This document shows positions 1 to 10,774 of a stretch of 64,000 nt of DNA, piece after piece. Origin of the DNA: Oscillospiraceae bacterium (GTDB taxonomy: Bacteria > Bacillota > Clostridia > Oscillospirales > Ruminococcaceae). The number at the start of each line of letters is the position of its first letter. Position 1 is the stretch's first letter. The position numbers were made by a program, and so were the translations under genes. The notes beneath the pieces are model-generated. The model was given only the letters and a program-made list of their open reading frames with translations, ran no database searches and was not told the DNA's origin. The stretch lies in the NCBI GenBank assembly GCA_024684395.1, contig JAIKWY010000073.1, forward strand, positions 1 to 64,000, written 5' to 3'.

Positions 1-18
1 AGCTACATGCGCTTGTTT

Positions 19-255
19 TTACAGCATTGCCTCGATCAGGATCTTATCCCCGACCTGCACCTGCTCCACGTCCTGCCGCTTATTCTTATTGAAATTGAAG
101 CTGAGCATATAGCCCATATCGAGTTGGAAGTAATCCAGATATTCCCGGAGCTGCTGTTCACCTTCGGCGTTGTAGCGTTCGCCTCTCCGGATCTTGAGTT
201 CGATGATGTATCGCTGTCCGAGATGCTCTGTGGTATCTATTATAGCACATTTCAT
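19..255 (-). pseudogene. C-terminal remnant of a PD-(D/E)XK nuclease-like (DUF1703/AAA-ATPase-like) protein
   Basis: The 78 residues after the first usable ATG match the end of the DUF1703/PD-(D/E)XK family found in many gut anaerobes: the core strand reads RYIIELKIRRGERYNAEG and is followed by QLREYLDYFQLDMGYMLSFN. Full-length members carry several hundred residues of an AAA-like ATPase domain before this block. Here the upstream sequence is only the ppdK terminator, with no ribosome binding site. What is seen is therefore a decayed fragment stranded downstream of ppdK. The family assignment is from memory of its motifs. Confidence 0.6.
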
Positions 256-287
256 GGCAGACGGCAAGAGCCAGTGCGCACCGGCAA

Positions 288-326
288 CCAAAAACCACCC
301 CCATCGCTTGTTATGCGACGGGGGTG
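288..326 (-). terminator. Rho-independent terminator of ppdK
   Basis: A 12-bp stem with one mismatch (CACCCCCGTCGC, loop ATAACAA, GCGATGGGGGTG, read on the minus strand) is followed by GTTTTTGG. It lies about 65 nt past the ppdK stop codon. Confidence 0.85.
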
Positions 327-388
327 ATCGTATCATTCAGATACGCACGCAATTACGCGCTTATGTCAGTAATTTCCAATAACTGGAA

Positions 389-3016
<2,628 letters not shown>

Positions 3017-3104
3017 TGGTCTTTACCTCCAATAATGATTTTCCGGGGGATCGCCCGCTCTCGGGATGAGGACAGACTGCTCCCATATCCGGATTTACTC
3101 TTCT

Positions 3105-3110
3105 ATTATA
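3105..3110 (-). promoter_or_regulatory. ppdK promoter, extended -10
   Basis: On the minus strand TGGTATAAT forms an extended -10 about 90 nt before the ppdK start. No good -35 hexamer lies at the normal spacing. Confidence 0.5.
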
Positions 3111-3289
3111 CCATATATTTGAAAAAAATGCTATCAAATATTTATAGAAAATCCGATGCTCATTTTAAGCACTTTACACAAAATATATGAATAATATGCA
3201 AATAAGTCGCCGACCGCATACCGGATATAGCGGGGAAGCAGAAAATATCCCCTGAAAACAGTGTATCGGTCAGCTGCATTTGTGGCTAC

Positions 3290-3316
3290 AAAAAGAGCCT
3301 GCATGAGCGCAGGCTC
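3290..3316 (-). terminator. Terminator of the YbjN-like gene
   Basis: The stem GAGCCTGC/GCAGGCTC with a 6-nt loop is followed by TTTTTG on the minus strand, 28 nt past the stop codon. Confidence 0.8.
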
Positions 3317-3344
3317 CCTTGTTGGATCTTTGTGCAGTACGTGC

Positions 3345-3761
3345 TCAGGAAACGATCGCACGCATGATCTCCGGATAGCACTCATCCACGATACGCATAC
3401 AGCGGATGAACAGCTCCACGCAGACCTTGCCCGGGTTGGCGGTCTCTACCGGAACGTCAGCAGAAACGGTGACGGTGTTGTCATCATCAGCAGTAAAACG
3501 AACGAAGCGATAAGCGCAGTTGCACTTGTTGCAGGCAGCGAGCACAGCGTCACGCTTGACATCCTTGAAACGGCAGAGGTCATAGATGCGGACGGATACG
3601 TCGTTTTCGTTGTCCTGAGAGATGAACAGCACATCGAAAGTGCAGTTGTCACCATTCACGCCGGCAACGACAGTGCTGGACGATTCGCCCTCACGGATGG
3701 AGCACTTGAAGTTGTCCTCGATGAGTGCGTCATAAACGATTTGTGTGGCACGATAGATCAT
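3345..3761 (-). CDS. YbjN-domain (type III secretion chaperone-fold) protein
   Basis: This 138-residue cytosolic protein resembles the YbjN family, a fold shared with secretion chaperones. The features are an N-terminal helix (MIYRATQIVYDALIEDN), alternating strands with FDVLFISQDNENDVSVRIY in the middle, and a C-terminal helical half with FIRCMRIVDECYPEIMRAI. YbjN proteins are implicated in stress and motility control in enterobacteria; no reaction is known. The start was put at the internal ATG because AAGGAGG precedes it; an ATG seven codons earlier lacks a site. The gene stands alone, with its own -10 (3821-3826) and terminator. A cysteine pair (CNKCNC) is present. Confidence 0.6.
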   Translation of the reverse strand: MIYRATQIVYDALIEDNFKCSIREGESSSTVVAGVNGDNCTFDVLFISQDNENDVSVRIYDLCRFKDVKRDAVLAACNKCNCAYRFVRFTADDDNTVTVSADVPVETANPGKVCVELFIRCMRIVDECYPEIMRAIVS

Positions 3762-3820
3762 GATGATATTCCTCCTTCTCACCGCATGAATACTATTTTG
3801 TCAGCGGATATTACAAATTT

Positions 3821-3826
3821 ATTATA
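3821..3826 (-). promoter_or_regulatory. -10 element of the YbjN-like gene
   Basis: ATATGCTATAATA on the minus strand is an extended -10, about 60 nt before the start codon. The -35 is weak. Confidence 0.5.
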
Positions 3827-3933
3827 GCATATTTTCATTGATAAATCTATTGCGGGAGCGAAGAAAAATATTCCTAAATTTTGTGCAGGTTAAACAAGAA
3901 ATGTGAACTTTTCTAAAATTCCCCAATTTCCCA

Positions 3934-3962
3934 CGGACAAAAACCGCCGCAGGTGTTATAAT
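3934..3962 (+). promoter_or_regulatory. Promoter of the 160-residue membrane protein gene
   Basis: TATAAT at 3957-3962 lies 17 nt after CGGACA (4 of 6 match to TTGACA), 46 nt ahead of the start codon. Confidence 0.45.
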
Positions 3963-4007
3963 AGGAATAGAGAAAGAAGCAGAGAGAGGCAGAACGGAGG
4001 GAGATAC

Positions 4008-4490
4008 ATGCGTAAGCTGACAAAGTATACGGCGCTGACGTGTATCCTGCCGGTGCTGCTGATGCTGGCGGAGGGCTTCGGCACCTTCTGGGTCATCCGC
4101 TATCCGGAGACGCTGAGCCTGAACGACATCGGCGTGATGTGCCTTTCCGTGACGCTGCTGAGCGGGGTCGTGATGGTGATCGCCGGTCTGATCGCACTGC
4201 TGAGCGGCAAGACGAATGACGAGCGGATGCGCTACGGCGTCGCCTTCAACTTCCTGGTGACGATTGTGACGATGGGCATCAGCTTCCTGATGTGGTATTT
4301 CGGCGCCAAAACAGCGTTCTTCATCATGATACCGGTGCTGATTTTGACATTCATGCTGGCGGAGAACCTCATGTACGCCCGCAGCCGCCGGGAGCAGATC
4401 GTGCTCATCATGTTCAACCCGCTGCTGACATGGATGATCTTCCTGACCGTCGGCACGTTCACGAACTGGTCATGGATGATGGCAAAGTGA
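4008..4490 (+). CDS. Small multi-pass membrane protein of unknown function
   Basis: The 160-residue product has four hydrophobic segments: LTCILPVLLMLAEGF, VMCLSVTLLSGVVMVIAGLIA, FLVTIVTMGISFLMWYF and the paired stretch from IMIPVLILTFMLA to the C terminus. I do not recognise a family. The start was set at the ATG after ACGGAGGGAG. Upstream in-frame codons are rich in Arg and Asn and fall between the -10 and the ribosome binding site, so they are not translated. The gene is monocistronic, with a bidirectional terminator shared with the convergent gene that follows. Confidence 0.75.
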   Translation: MRKLTKYTALTCILPVLLMLAEGFGTFWVIRYPETLSLNDIGVMCLSVTLLSGVVMVIAGLIALLSGKTNDERMRYGVAFNFLVTIVTMGISFLMWYFGAKTAFFIMIPVLILTFMLAENLMYARSRREQIVLIMFNPLLTWMIFLTVGTFTNWSWMMAK

Positions 4491-4519
4491 GCAGTGCTGA
4501 GTAGTCAGTAAATACATAA

Positions 4520-4553
4520 CAGCCCCTTCGGCTTGGAGCCGAGGGGGCTGTTT
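4520..4553. terminator. Bidirectional terminator between convergent genes
   Basis: A 14-bp near-perfect stem (CAGCCCCTTCGGCT, loop TGG, AGCCGAGGGGGCTG) is flanked by TTTCTGTT on the plus strand. The minus-strand side has a poorer T tract. Confidence 0.8.
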
Positions 4554-4556
4554 CTG

Positions 4557-4859
4557 TTATTGTTTGCCATCGCTGTCCTTATGGGCGAGATCTGCAATGA
4601 CCCACCATAGGACGGGCAGCAGATGCCGCATGGCAGCCGCACCGGTGACCAGCAGGATCGCACCGCCAGCCGCATACGCCGCCTGTTCCAGCAGCACCGC
4701 CAGATAGTCCGGCAGCAGATACATCACAACGACGACCGCCGATGCACCTGTCAGACCGAGCCCCAGATACAGCGCACCCTTTCGGATCTCGCTGATCAGA
4801 TGCCGCTTGAACCGCTCATGCTGTTCCTCCGGAGACAGGCCGGGAAACTGCTCCGGCAT
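4557..4859 (-). CDS. Two-TM small membrane protein
   Basis: The 100-residue protein has a charged N terminus (LSPEEQHERFKRHLI) and two hydrophobic segments, GALYLGLGLTGASAVVVVMYLL and YAAGGAILLVTGAAAM. It is the last gene of a four-gene minus-strand operon with the SPFH protein and the zinc-ribbon membrane protein, and its start lies 2 nt past the preceding stop, which suggests translational coupling. No family is recognised. Context suggests an accessory membrane subunit of that module. Confidence 0.7.
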   Translation of the reverse strand: MPEQFPGLSPEEQHERFKRHLISEIRKGALYLGLGLTGASAVVVVMYLLPDYLAVLLEQAAYAAGGAILLVTGAAAMRHLLPVLWWVIADLAHKDSDGKQ

Positions 4860-4861
4860 GA

Positions 4862-5074
4862 CTAACCTTGGTTATTCTGTGGCTTTTCCGTCTTTTCGAG
4901 CTTCTTGTACAGGAAAATGTCCTGCTTCTGGGAAAGCTGCATACTGCCCTGCTTCACATAGTCGCTCGCCTCGTGCCGTTCATTGACGGATTTGAGGGCG
5001 CTGACCTGTCCGCCGACAATGATCGCAGCGATGATGATGCCAACCACAATGGCGATCAGAATATTCGTTACCAT
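4862..5074 (-). CDS. Single-TM small protein in the SPFH operon
   Basis: The 70 residues begin with one strong membrane segment (ILIAIVVGIIIAAIIVGG) and continue into a charged cytosolic tail (KSVNERHEASDYVKQG). It lies 13 nt after the zinc-ribbon protein and 2 nt before the next gene, so it is clearly in the same operon. The family is unknown. Its size and topology would suit a membrane tether for the neighbouring proteins, but that is inference from context. Confidence 0.7.
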   Translation of the reverse strand: MVTNILIAIVVGIIIAAIIVGGQVSALKSVNERHEASDYVKQGSMQLSQKQDIFLYKKLEKTEKPQNNQG

Positions 5075-5087
5075 ATGTCACGCCTCC

Positions 5088-6170
5088 TTATTTGCCGCTG
5101 TTGAAGATCATGAGGATGATGAACACGATGATGGAAGCGATCACCGCCGTGATGCAGAACGCCTTGGTCGCAGCGCTCTTGTCCAGCGGCAGATTGCCGA
5201 CGAACTTGCCGGTCTGACCGTTCATCGCAAACGTGAACTTCTCGTTGTTCCAGCTGATGTTCAGCAGCCATACGGGATACAGCGCATACTTCGCCTTCGC
5301 ATTTTCGAGCTGGATGCCGGAATCCTCCACATTGACCGTGTCATAGCCCGTCACGGTCTTGCGGATCTCGTCCGCCACGCTCTGCCGGATGCGGTCGTTG
5401 GCATGGCCGATGCTCTCCTCGGCGGTCACGTCGTACTTGTCCGCTAAGTAGCCGGACAGATAGGGCGTCTGGAAGGGGACAGCCCCCTTGAAATCGAACG
5501 GCTCGATGGATTCCATCAGCGTGTCGTCCATCTTGGAGGAGCCGTCCACCGGCACCTGCTCAAAGCTCATCTTGCCCTGGCGCTTGACCATGTAGTGGCT
5601 GATCTCCTTGTAATTGTACCGGTCATCGCTCCAGCGGCGCACCTTTTCCGCATGATAGCGGAACTGCCCCTGTGCCTCTGCATCAAACAGCCACACCGGA
5701 ACGTAAACGCCCTTGATCTCGTCGATATGATGATCGTCCTTGAAGACCTTGGGCACGAACTTCTTGCCCTCGAAATGCTGGAGCAGCGCCTTCTTGGCAG
5801 CCTCCTTGTCCAGCTTGAACGGGATGACGAAATCCGGACGCAGATCGCCTGCGAACTGCCCCGTCATGACGATCGGGTTGTCGCAGTACGGACACGCCGA
5901 AGCGCCTGTCGTCTCGTCGGCGATGATCTGACCTCCGCAGGACTGGCAGGAATAGACCTTCATGCCGTCGGTCTCGCCGTCGCCCCAGTCGGAGGTCGGT
6001 GTTTCCCAGTTGAGCTGATCCTCTGCCTGCTCCTGGACACCGTTTGCCTCCTGCAATGCCTCGATCGTAAATTCCGATTCACAGTAAGGGCACTTCATCT
6101 GCTGCGAATTGGGGTCAAATTCGACCTTACCGGCGCAGCATGGGCATTTGTATTCCAATAAATCTGCCAT
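5088..6170 (-). CDS. Zinc-ribbon protein with C-terminal membrane anchor (YdjG-like)
   Basis: The 360-residue protein starts with a TFIIB-type zinc ribbon (CPCCAGKVEF...CPYC) and a second ribbon (CQSCGG...CPYCDNPIV). A large central domain follows, including YVPVWLFDAEAQGQ and LYPVWLLNISW. It ends with one membrane segment (AFCITAVIASIIVFIILMIF). Zinc-ribbon proteins of this build sit next to SPFH proteins in many Firmicutes; Bacillus subtilis YdjG, in the PspA-YdjGHI membrane-stress operon, is the closest pattern I know. Here it is separated by 182 nt from the upstream SPFH gene and followed closely by two small membrane proteins. A role in membrane surveillance is inference. Confidence 0.8.
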   Translation of the reverse strand: MADLLEYKCPCCAGKVEFDPNSQQMKCPYCESEFTIEALQEANGVQEQAEDQLNWETPTSDWGDGETDGMKVYSCQSCGGQIIADETTGASACPYCDNPIVMTGQFAGDLRPDFVIPFKLDKEAAKKALLQHFEGKKFVPKVFKDDHHIDEIKGVYVPVWLFDAEAQGQFRYHAEKVRRWSDDRYNYKEISHYMVKRQGKMSFEQVPVDGSSKMDDTLMESIEPFDFKGAVPFQTPYLSGYLADKYDVTAEESIGHANDRIRQSVADEIRKTVTGYDTVNVEDSGIQLENAKAKYALYPVWLLNISWNNEKFTFAMNGQTGKFVGNLPLDKSAATKAFCITAVIASIIVFIILMIFNSGK

Positions 6171-6213
6171 AAAACACCTCGTTTCTGCCCACAGATACGG
6201 GCAGTCTCTATAA

Positions 6214-6248
6214 GCAGACCCCCTTTGCCGACCGGCAATGGGGGCTGC
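6214..6248. other. Stem-loop between the SPFH gene and the zinc-ribbon gene
   Basis: GCAGACCCCCTTTGCCG can pair with GGCAATGGGGGCTGC across a 3-nt loop. Only a poor T tract follows on either strand, so it may be an attenuator or a mRNA-processing stem that sets different levels for the two genes. The rest of the 180-nt gap shows no gene. Confidence 0.55.
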
Positions 6249-6352
6249 GTTCGTTTATTTTGATGCATACATTGAACTGCACTCACAGCGCAAGTCCTGA
6301 TCTATCCTCGTGGACGAAACCCTGTATGCGTCTGCCAGCGGGGGCTCCCCGC

Positions 6353-7702
6353 TTACTGAGCGTCGTTCTCGTCGAAGGGATCGCCGCACTCAGGGCAGAA
6401 CTTGGGCGGGTTGTGCGGATCCGGAGGTGTCCAGCCGCACTTGTCACACTTGTAGAGCGGAGCACCGGCGGGCTTAGCCTTGCCGCAGTTCTGGCAGAAC
6501 TTACCCTGGTTCACAGTACCGCAGGCACATGTCCAGCCGCCTGCTGCCGGAGCAGCTGCGGGCTGCGGCTGACCGCAGTTCTGGCAGAATTTGCTGGTGT
6601 TGGTCGTGCCGCAGGAGCAGGTCCAGCCGCCCTGTGCCGGCTGCTGCTGCATCATTTGCTGCTGCTGCATCATCTGCTGCTGCATCTGCTGCTGCTGACC
6701 CATTGCGAAGAGATTCTGTGCATTCATGCCGCCTGCATTTGCAGCAGCATTCATGTTCATGAAGCCGAGCATAGCGCCGCCCTGGTTGCCGGCAGCGGTC
6801 TTCATCGCCTCAGCCTGTGCATCCACGAGAACGGCACCTGCGTTCATCGGATCACGGTTCCAAGCCAGATCCTCGAACTTCTGGATGCGCTCCTCATCCT
6901 CCTTGGACATGGTGATGGAGTTGATGAGCACGGTCTCGATCTGGATACCTCTGCGGTTGATCCAGTCCTCACGCAGGGCATTGTTCATTGCCTGCTTTAC
7001 TTCGGAATTGTGGCGGGTGATCTGGTCATAGCGGATGTCCATATCCGAGATCTCGCCGAATGCCGGCTGGAGGGCATCGAGGAACTCTGCCTTCAGCTGT
7101 GCATCGAGCTGGGAACGGTCGAACTGGTTCGATACGTTGCCGGCTACATTGGCATAGAACAGCAGCGGGTCGATGATACGATAGGAATAGGTACCGTTGC
7201 AGCGCATTCCTGCCGTAAAGCCCCTGCCGAGCTCCTTATAGTACACACGGAACGGCACAGGATTCTGTGTACCGAACTTGTTGTCCATGATCTCCTTGAT
7301 GTTGAAGTAGTACACTCTCTGATCCTTGCCGGTATCGCCGCCGTAAGCAATACGCTTGCCGAGGGTCTTGAAGGTATCCTTGATATTCTGGCTGAGCTTG
7401 CCGCCGGAGAAGATGGATGCCTCCGTCGAGGTGTCGTAGGTATACTCACCCGGCTCTGCACAGATCTCGACCACTCTGCCCTGATCCACGATGATCATGC
7501 ACTGACCGTCTGCAACACAGATGCCGCTTCCCTTGGTGATGATGTTGTCGTTTCCCTTGGTGTTGGAGGATCTGTTACCGATCATCTTCTGCCCCTTGAC
7601 CATCAGCACATTGTTCGGGATAGACTCGCAGTAGAAGAATTCCTTCCAGGAATCTGCAAGCGTACCGCCGACAGCACCGAGCACCGCCTTAATAAGTCCC
7701 AT
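6353..7702 (-). CDS. SPFH/Band-7 domain protein with C-terminal zinc ribbons (YdjI-like)
   Basis: This 449-residue protein belongs to the SPFH family often annotated as 'virion core protein' and represented by B. subtilis YdjI. The N-terminal 320 residues hold the SPFH core (ESIPNNVLMVKGQKMIG near the start, QFDRSQLDAQLKAEFLDAL, IQIETVLINSITMSKEDEER). A Gln/Met-rich linker (QQQQMQQQMMQQQQ) follows. Three short zinc ribbons close the protein: WTCSCGTTNTSKFCQNCG, WTCACGTVNQGKFCQNCG and a final CDKCGW...CPECGD. YdjI-type proteins form membrane-associated assemblies in cell-envelope stress responses. The start follows AAAGGAGT and a perfect TTGACA-N17-TATAAT promoter; it heads the operon that runs down to 4557. 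Confidence 0.88.
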   Translation of the reverse strand: MGLIKAVLGAVGGTLADSWKEFFYCESIPNNVLMVKGQKMIGNRSSNTKGNDNIITKGSGICVADGQCMIIVDQGRVVEICAEPGEYTYDTSTEASIFSGGKLSQNIKDTFKTLGKRIAYGGDTGKDQRVYYFNIKEIMDNKFGTQNPVPFRVYYKELGRGFTAGMRCNGTYSYRIIDPLLFYANVAGNVSNQFDRSQLDAQLKAEFLDALQPAFGEISDMDIRYDQITRHNSEVKQAMNNALREDWINRRGIQIETVLINSITMSKEDEERIQKFEDLAWNRDPMNAGAVLVDAQAEAMKTAAGNQGGAMLGFMNMNAAANAGGMNAQNLFAMGQQQQMQQQMMQQQQMMQQQPAQGGWTCSCGTTNTSKFCQNCGQPQPAAAPAAGGWTCACGTVNQGKFCQNCGKAKPAGAPLYKCDKCGWTPPDPHNPPKFCPECGDPFDENDAQ

Positions 7703-7778
7703 ATTCCTTTACTCCTTTCGTTAAGACCGCCCTGCGGGCAGTCTGTGACGTAATTGCCGGTAATACCGGAAACAATTT

Positions 7779-7807
7779 TATTATAGCATATCTGCCGAAA
7801 CTTGTCA
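7779..7807 (-). promoter_or_regulatory. Promoter of the SPFH operon
   Basis: The minus strand reads TTGACA (7802-7807), a 17-nt spacer ending in TGC, then TATAAT (7779-7784). Confidence 0.85.
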
Positions 7808-7884
7808 ATGATTTTTTTGTGATTTGTGCACAGAATATTCATAAGTTACAGCCGGGGCGTTGTGAGAACGTGCGTATCATGGAG

Positions 7885-7931
7885 GGTGGATCCCCCCCAC
7901 CCCCGACCCCTCCCCCCGAGGGGAGGGGCTA
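7885..7931 (-). repeat. GC-rich intergenic repeat, family A (one copy)
   Basis: A C-run block with the hairpin CCCCTCCCCCCGAGGGGAGGGG matches, in reverse orientation, the two copies at about 34029 and 34129. It sits between the SPFH promoter and the degV terminator. Confidence 0.7.
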
Positions 7932-7935
7932 AATT

Positions 7936-7972
7936 ACGGGGCTCATCCGGGAAAAGCCCGGATGAACCCCGT
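7936..7972 (-). terminator. Terminator of the DegV-family gene
   Basis: ACGGGGTTCATCCGGG and CCCGGATGAGCCCCGT form a 16-bp stem with one mismatch just after the stop codon on the minus strand. The T tract is weak (AATTT). Confidence 0.7.
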
Positions 7973-7981
7973 TAGCAGCGA

Positions 7982-8827
7982 TCATTTTCTCAGGAAGAGC
8001 ACCCCGAGCGTGTTCTTTCCGCAGTGGCTGGAGATCGTACATCCCGCACGGGTGATGTGGATCTCGTCAAACTTGGCGATGCCGCGCAGCTCGGAGATAC
8101 ATGCCTGCACGATCTTCTTGTCGCAGCCCGCATGGGTGATGAAGATGTGATCCTTGCGTACCTCGCTCACATCGGCAATGCGGTCATGGATATACTTCGG
8201 CAGCACGGCAGCGAACTTGCCCCGGTACTTCTTGCCGACATCCATCTTGCCCTCGCTTACGCAGATGCACGGCTTGAGCTGGAGCAGATTGGCGCCCAGC
8301 GCCTTCAGGGGAGAGCAGCGCCCGCCCTTGACCAGAAATTCGAGGTTGTCGATCACGAAGGAGGCATCCACCTTGTCTGCGAGCGCACGGCAGGCTTCGG
8401 CGATCTTTTCGGGATCGTCGCCCTTCTCCGCCATCTCTGCCGCAGCGATCACGAGCAGACCGCCGCCTGTGGAAAGATTTCTCGTATCCACGACATGCAC
8501 ATGCCCGACCTCCTCCGCTGCCAGTACGGCATTGGCATAGCTCGAGGACATCTCCGAGCTGATGGTGAAGTGGATGATCTCGTCATAGCCGTCTTCCAGC
8601 TGTGCCCGGAAGAATGCTTCCGCATCGCCCGGATTCGGCGAAGCCGTCTTGGGAAGCGTGCCGTTTTTCTCGTAGTTCTCGTAGATGTCGTCCGGTGTGA
8701 CGTCCACGCCGTCGGTGTAGACATTCTCGCCGATCTGCACCGTCAGCGGCAGAATGCCGATCTGATACCGCTCGATCAGTTCCTCGCCGAGGTCTGTGGT
8801 GCTGTCACTGGTAATACGGATTCTCAT
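7982..8827 (-). CDS. DegV family fatty-acid-binding protein
   Basis: The 281 residues match the DegV/EDD fold that binds a fatty acid (FakB type) for phosphorylation by FakA during phospholipid synthesis. Motifs are RITSDSTTDLGEELIERY at the N terminus, LPLTVQIGENVYTDGVDV, the head-group loop TISSEMSSSYANAVLA, and VVDTRNLSTGGGLL. The C-terminal half has the family's ITHAGCDKKIVQACI pattern. The length is typical. The start follows AAGGAGGT. No FakA partner is in the window. It lies 50 nt downstream of the phosphotransferase gene and may be cotranscribed with it. Confidence 0.92.
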   Translation of the reverse strand: MRIRITSDSTTDLGEELIERYQIGILPLTVQIGENVYTDGVDVTPDDIYENYEKNGTLPKTASPNPGDAEAFFRAQLEDGYDEIIHFTISSEMSSSYANAVLAAEEVGHVHVVDTRNLSTGGGLLVIAAAEMAEKGDDPEKIAEACRALADKVDASFVIDNLEFLVKGGRCSPLKALGANLLQLKPCICVSEGKMDVGKKYRGKFAAVLPKYIHDRIADVSEVRKDHIFITHAGCDKKIVQACISELRGIAKFDEIHITRAGCTISSHCGKNTLGVLFLRK

Positions 8828-8877
8828 GGATGATACCTCCTTGGCTTTTATTAAAGTATATGCTATAGCGATATTAT

Positions 8878-9861
8878 TCAGAAGTCCTTCGGCACAGACC
8901 GCAGCGCCTGCACCTCCTCCTGTAGCACATCTTCCTGCTCCAGTACATGAAATGCGAATGCAAGCAGCGCCCTGGCACGCTCAGCCGTCTGCTCCGGTGT
9001 CCGCCGGAAATAGGGACACCCTTCCGCCAGGTCGATCAGATAGCGCACGGCAAGCTCCGCTGCCACGCTGTAGATCCCCGGCACGAGCGAGCGGATCTCC
9101 TCCTCCGTCAGTACCGTCATCCCCCGCAGGAAGCCCCGTGTGAATGCCCGGAAACGCTCTCTGTCGAGGACACCGTCATGCTGTGCCGCCGAACGGATCC
9201 CGTCGCCGAGATCATAGGCAGGCAGCCCTGTCCCGACCGTGTCAAGGTCGATCACCGCCGCCTTGTTGCCGTGCACCAGGATATTGCCTGCACGGGTGTC
9301 ACCGTGTACGATGCGGAGGGGCAGCTTCCCGGTCAGCGTCCGGTCATACAGCTGACAGGCGGCAACGCCGATCTGTGCTGCCATCCGGCGCAGATCCTCG
9401 TATTGCTCCGGCAGAGGGAGCCCCGTCAGCCTGTCGAAATAGGAGCGTGTGGCATGGAACATGCCCCAGACCTCCCGGAGCCCGTTCAGCCCGTCGAGCG
9501 CCGCATCGAAGCACCCGACCGCAAAGCCTGCCGCTTCGGTCTGTTCCGGGGGAGGATCCGCCGTGAGCGGCTCACCGGGGAGACAGGTCATCATCCGCCA
9601 GCAGCCGTCATAGAGCCAGCCGTCCGCCGTGCGGAGATACTGCGGGATGCACACGCCGGGACTGTTCCGGACATGCGCCGTCACCAGTGCGATGTTCTCC
9701 ATCAGCGCCGCCGGATCCTCATGCCGGAGCTTTTGCAGGATGAAGCAGCCGTCCGCCGTTTCCACCCGGTAGGTCGTATGCAGATGCCCTCCCGGCAGCG
9801 GGGTACAGGCGGTGCAGGGAGCCCCGATCCCGAACGATCTCAGGGCTTTTGCAGTGTCCAT
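8878..9861 (-). CDS. APH-fold phosphotransferase, N-acetylhexosamine kinase-like
   Basis: This 327-residue cytosolic kinase shows the aminoglycoside/choline kinase core: LPGGHLHTTYRVE (nucleotide-binding loop), the catalytic loop IVHGDTRAGNIL (HGD..N) and the metal site AVIDLDTVGTGLPAYDLGD. The exact form 'IDLDTV..G..AYDLGD' is the one I associate with N-acetylhexosamine 1-kinase (NahK) and mucin-desulfatase-like proteins, so a sugar substrate is likelier than an antibiotic. The start was moved from an upstream TTG to the ATG preceded by AAGGAGGGG. It has its own promoter, divergent from the gene at 10030. Confidence 0.75.
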   Translation of the reverse strand: MDTAKALRSFGIGAPCTACTPLPGGHLHTTYRVETADGCFILQKLRHEDPAALMENIALVTAHVRNSPGVCIPQYLRTADGWLYDGCWRMMTCLPGEPLTADPPPEQTEAAGFAVGCFDAALDGLNGLREVWGMFHATRSYFDRLTGLPLPEQYEDLRRMAAQIGVAACQLYDRTLTGKLPLRIVHGDTRAGNILVHGNKAAVIDLDTVGTGLPAYDLGDGIRSAAQHDGVLDRERFRAFTRGFLRGMTVLTEEEIRSLVPGIYSVAAELAVRYLIDLAEGCPYFRRTPEQTAERARALLAFAFHVLEQEDVLQEEVQALRSVPKDF

Positions 9862-9893
9862 CCGGTCCCCTCCTTGCAATCTTTTGTGCTAAT

Positions 9894-9922
9894 AGTATAA
9901 CACGAAAGCCGGATTTTGTCAA
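9894..9922 (-). promoter_or_regulatory. Promoter of the phosphotransferase gene
   Basis: TTGACA (9917-9922), 17 nt, TATACT (9894-9899) on the minus strand. Its -35 lies 25 nt from the -35 of the divergent promoter. Confidence 0.85.
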
Positions 9923-9947
9923 GGTATCCAAACTAAAACTTAGAGGC

Positions 9948-9976
9948 TTGACATTTCCTGTACAGTATGCTACAAT
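9948..9976 (+). promoter_or_regulatory. Promoter of the membrane protein gene at 10030
   Basis: TTGACA (9948-9953), 17 nt ending in TGC, TACAAT (9971-9976): a near-consensus sigma-A promoter with extended -10. Confidence 0.88.
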
Positions 9977-10029
9977 ACTATAGAACAGATTTGTATAGAT
10001 TTTCGGATAGTTTTCAGGAGGTGTTTGAT

Positions 10030-10707
10030 ATGCGTACATTCTTGTTGGAGTACGGACTGTACGTTGAATGGGTGCTGGCATTTGCAGAGTTCATTCTGAT
10101 GCTGATCCTGTTCAGTGACTACAATAAAAAACATGCGCCGATCATCCTCTGGATGGGGATCCTTGGCTTAGGGCTCGTGGTCGATGCCATCATCATCGCA
10201 GTGGGCGCCAAGGTGATCGAGCCGGTGCTGATGGTGTTCAGCCGGATCCGGTTCACGATGCATGGGCTGATGCTGCCGCTGGTCCTCACGATCTGTGCGA
10301 TGGCGATCCCCCTGCGGCCGATACCGAGATGGTGCGTCTATGGTCTGACACCGATTTTGATGGCGCTCGGCGGTATGGCTGGCTGGTCAAGAGAGCTGGC
10401 GCTCCAGGACACGATCGGCGACGTCGTGCGGTTTGCATCCGTCAGCCCGAAGGATTCCTGGATGGAGATCGTCACTTCTGTGATCGCCTACGGCACGATC
10501 ATCGTGCTCATCGTGACGGGCATTTACATGCTGCTCCGGGAGCGCAGCAGCAGCATTCTGCTGGGCGGCGTGCTGATGTTCACGTTTGCGGCACTGGGAC
10601 CGGCAACAGGCAGCTTCGATCTGATCTTCCTGATCAGCATGTTCGGCGAACTGTTCCTGCTGCTGTTCTTCGTGGTATTTGAGAAGCGGCATGTCGAGGA
10701 AGAATAA
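10030..10707 (+). CDS. Multi-pass membrane protein of unknown function
   Basis: The 225-residue protein has about seven hydrophobic segments, among them VEWVLAFAEFILMLILF, IILWMGILGLGLVVDAIIIA, LMLPLVLTICAMAI, IVTSVIAYGTIIVLIVTGIYM and LIFLISMFGELFLLLFFVVF. No family is recognised. The start ATG is 6 nt after AGGAGGTG, 53 nt downstream of the -10. A strong terminator follows, so it is monocistronic and not part of the dockerin operon downstream. Confidence 0.75.
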   Translation: MRTFLLEYGLYVEWVLAFAEFILMLILFSDYNKKHAPIILWMGILGLGLVVDAIIIAVGAKVIEPVLMVFSRIRFTMHGLMLPLVLTICAMAIPLRPIPRWCVYGLTPILMALGGMAGWSRELALQDTIGDVVRFASVSPKDSWMEIVTSVIAYGTIIVLIVTGIYMLLRERSSSILLGGVLMFTFAALGPATGSFDLIFLISMFGELFLLLFFVVFEKRHVEEE

Positions 10708-10723
10708 GACCCTGAAAAGTACA

Positions 10724-10752
10724 GAGCAGCGGCAGTTCCTGCCGCTGCTTCT
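10724..10752 (+). terminator. Terminator after the membrane protein gene
   Basis: GAGCAGCGGCAG and CTGCCGCTGCTTC pair around a 3-nt loop, followed by TTCTTTTG. Confidence 0.82.
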
Positions 10753-10774
10753 TTTGATTCACAGTATCTCCCTC

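Noticed and set aside
19-336. Intact 105-residue gene
   Set aside because: The first 27 codons are the ppdK terminator read through; only the family-like C-terminal part is meaningful.
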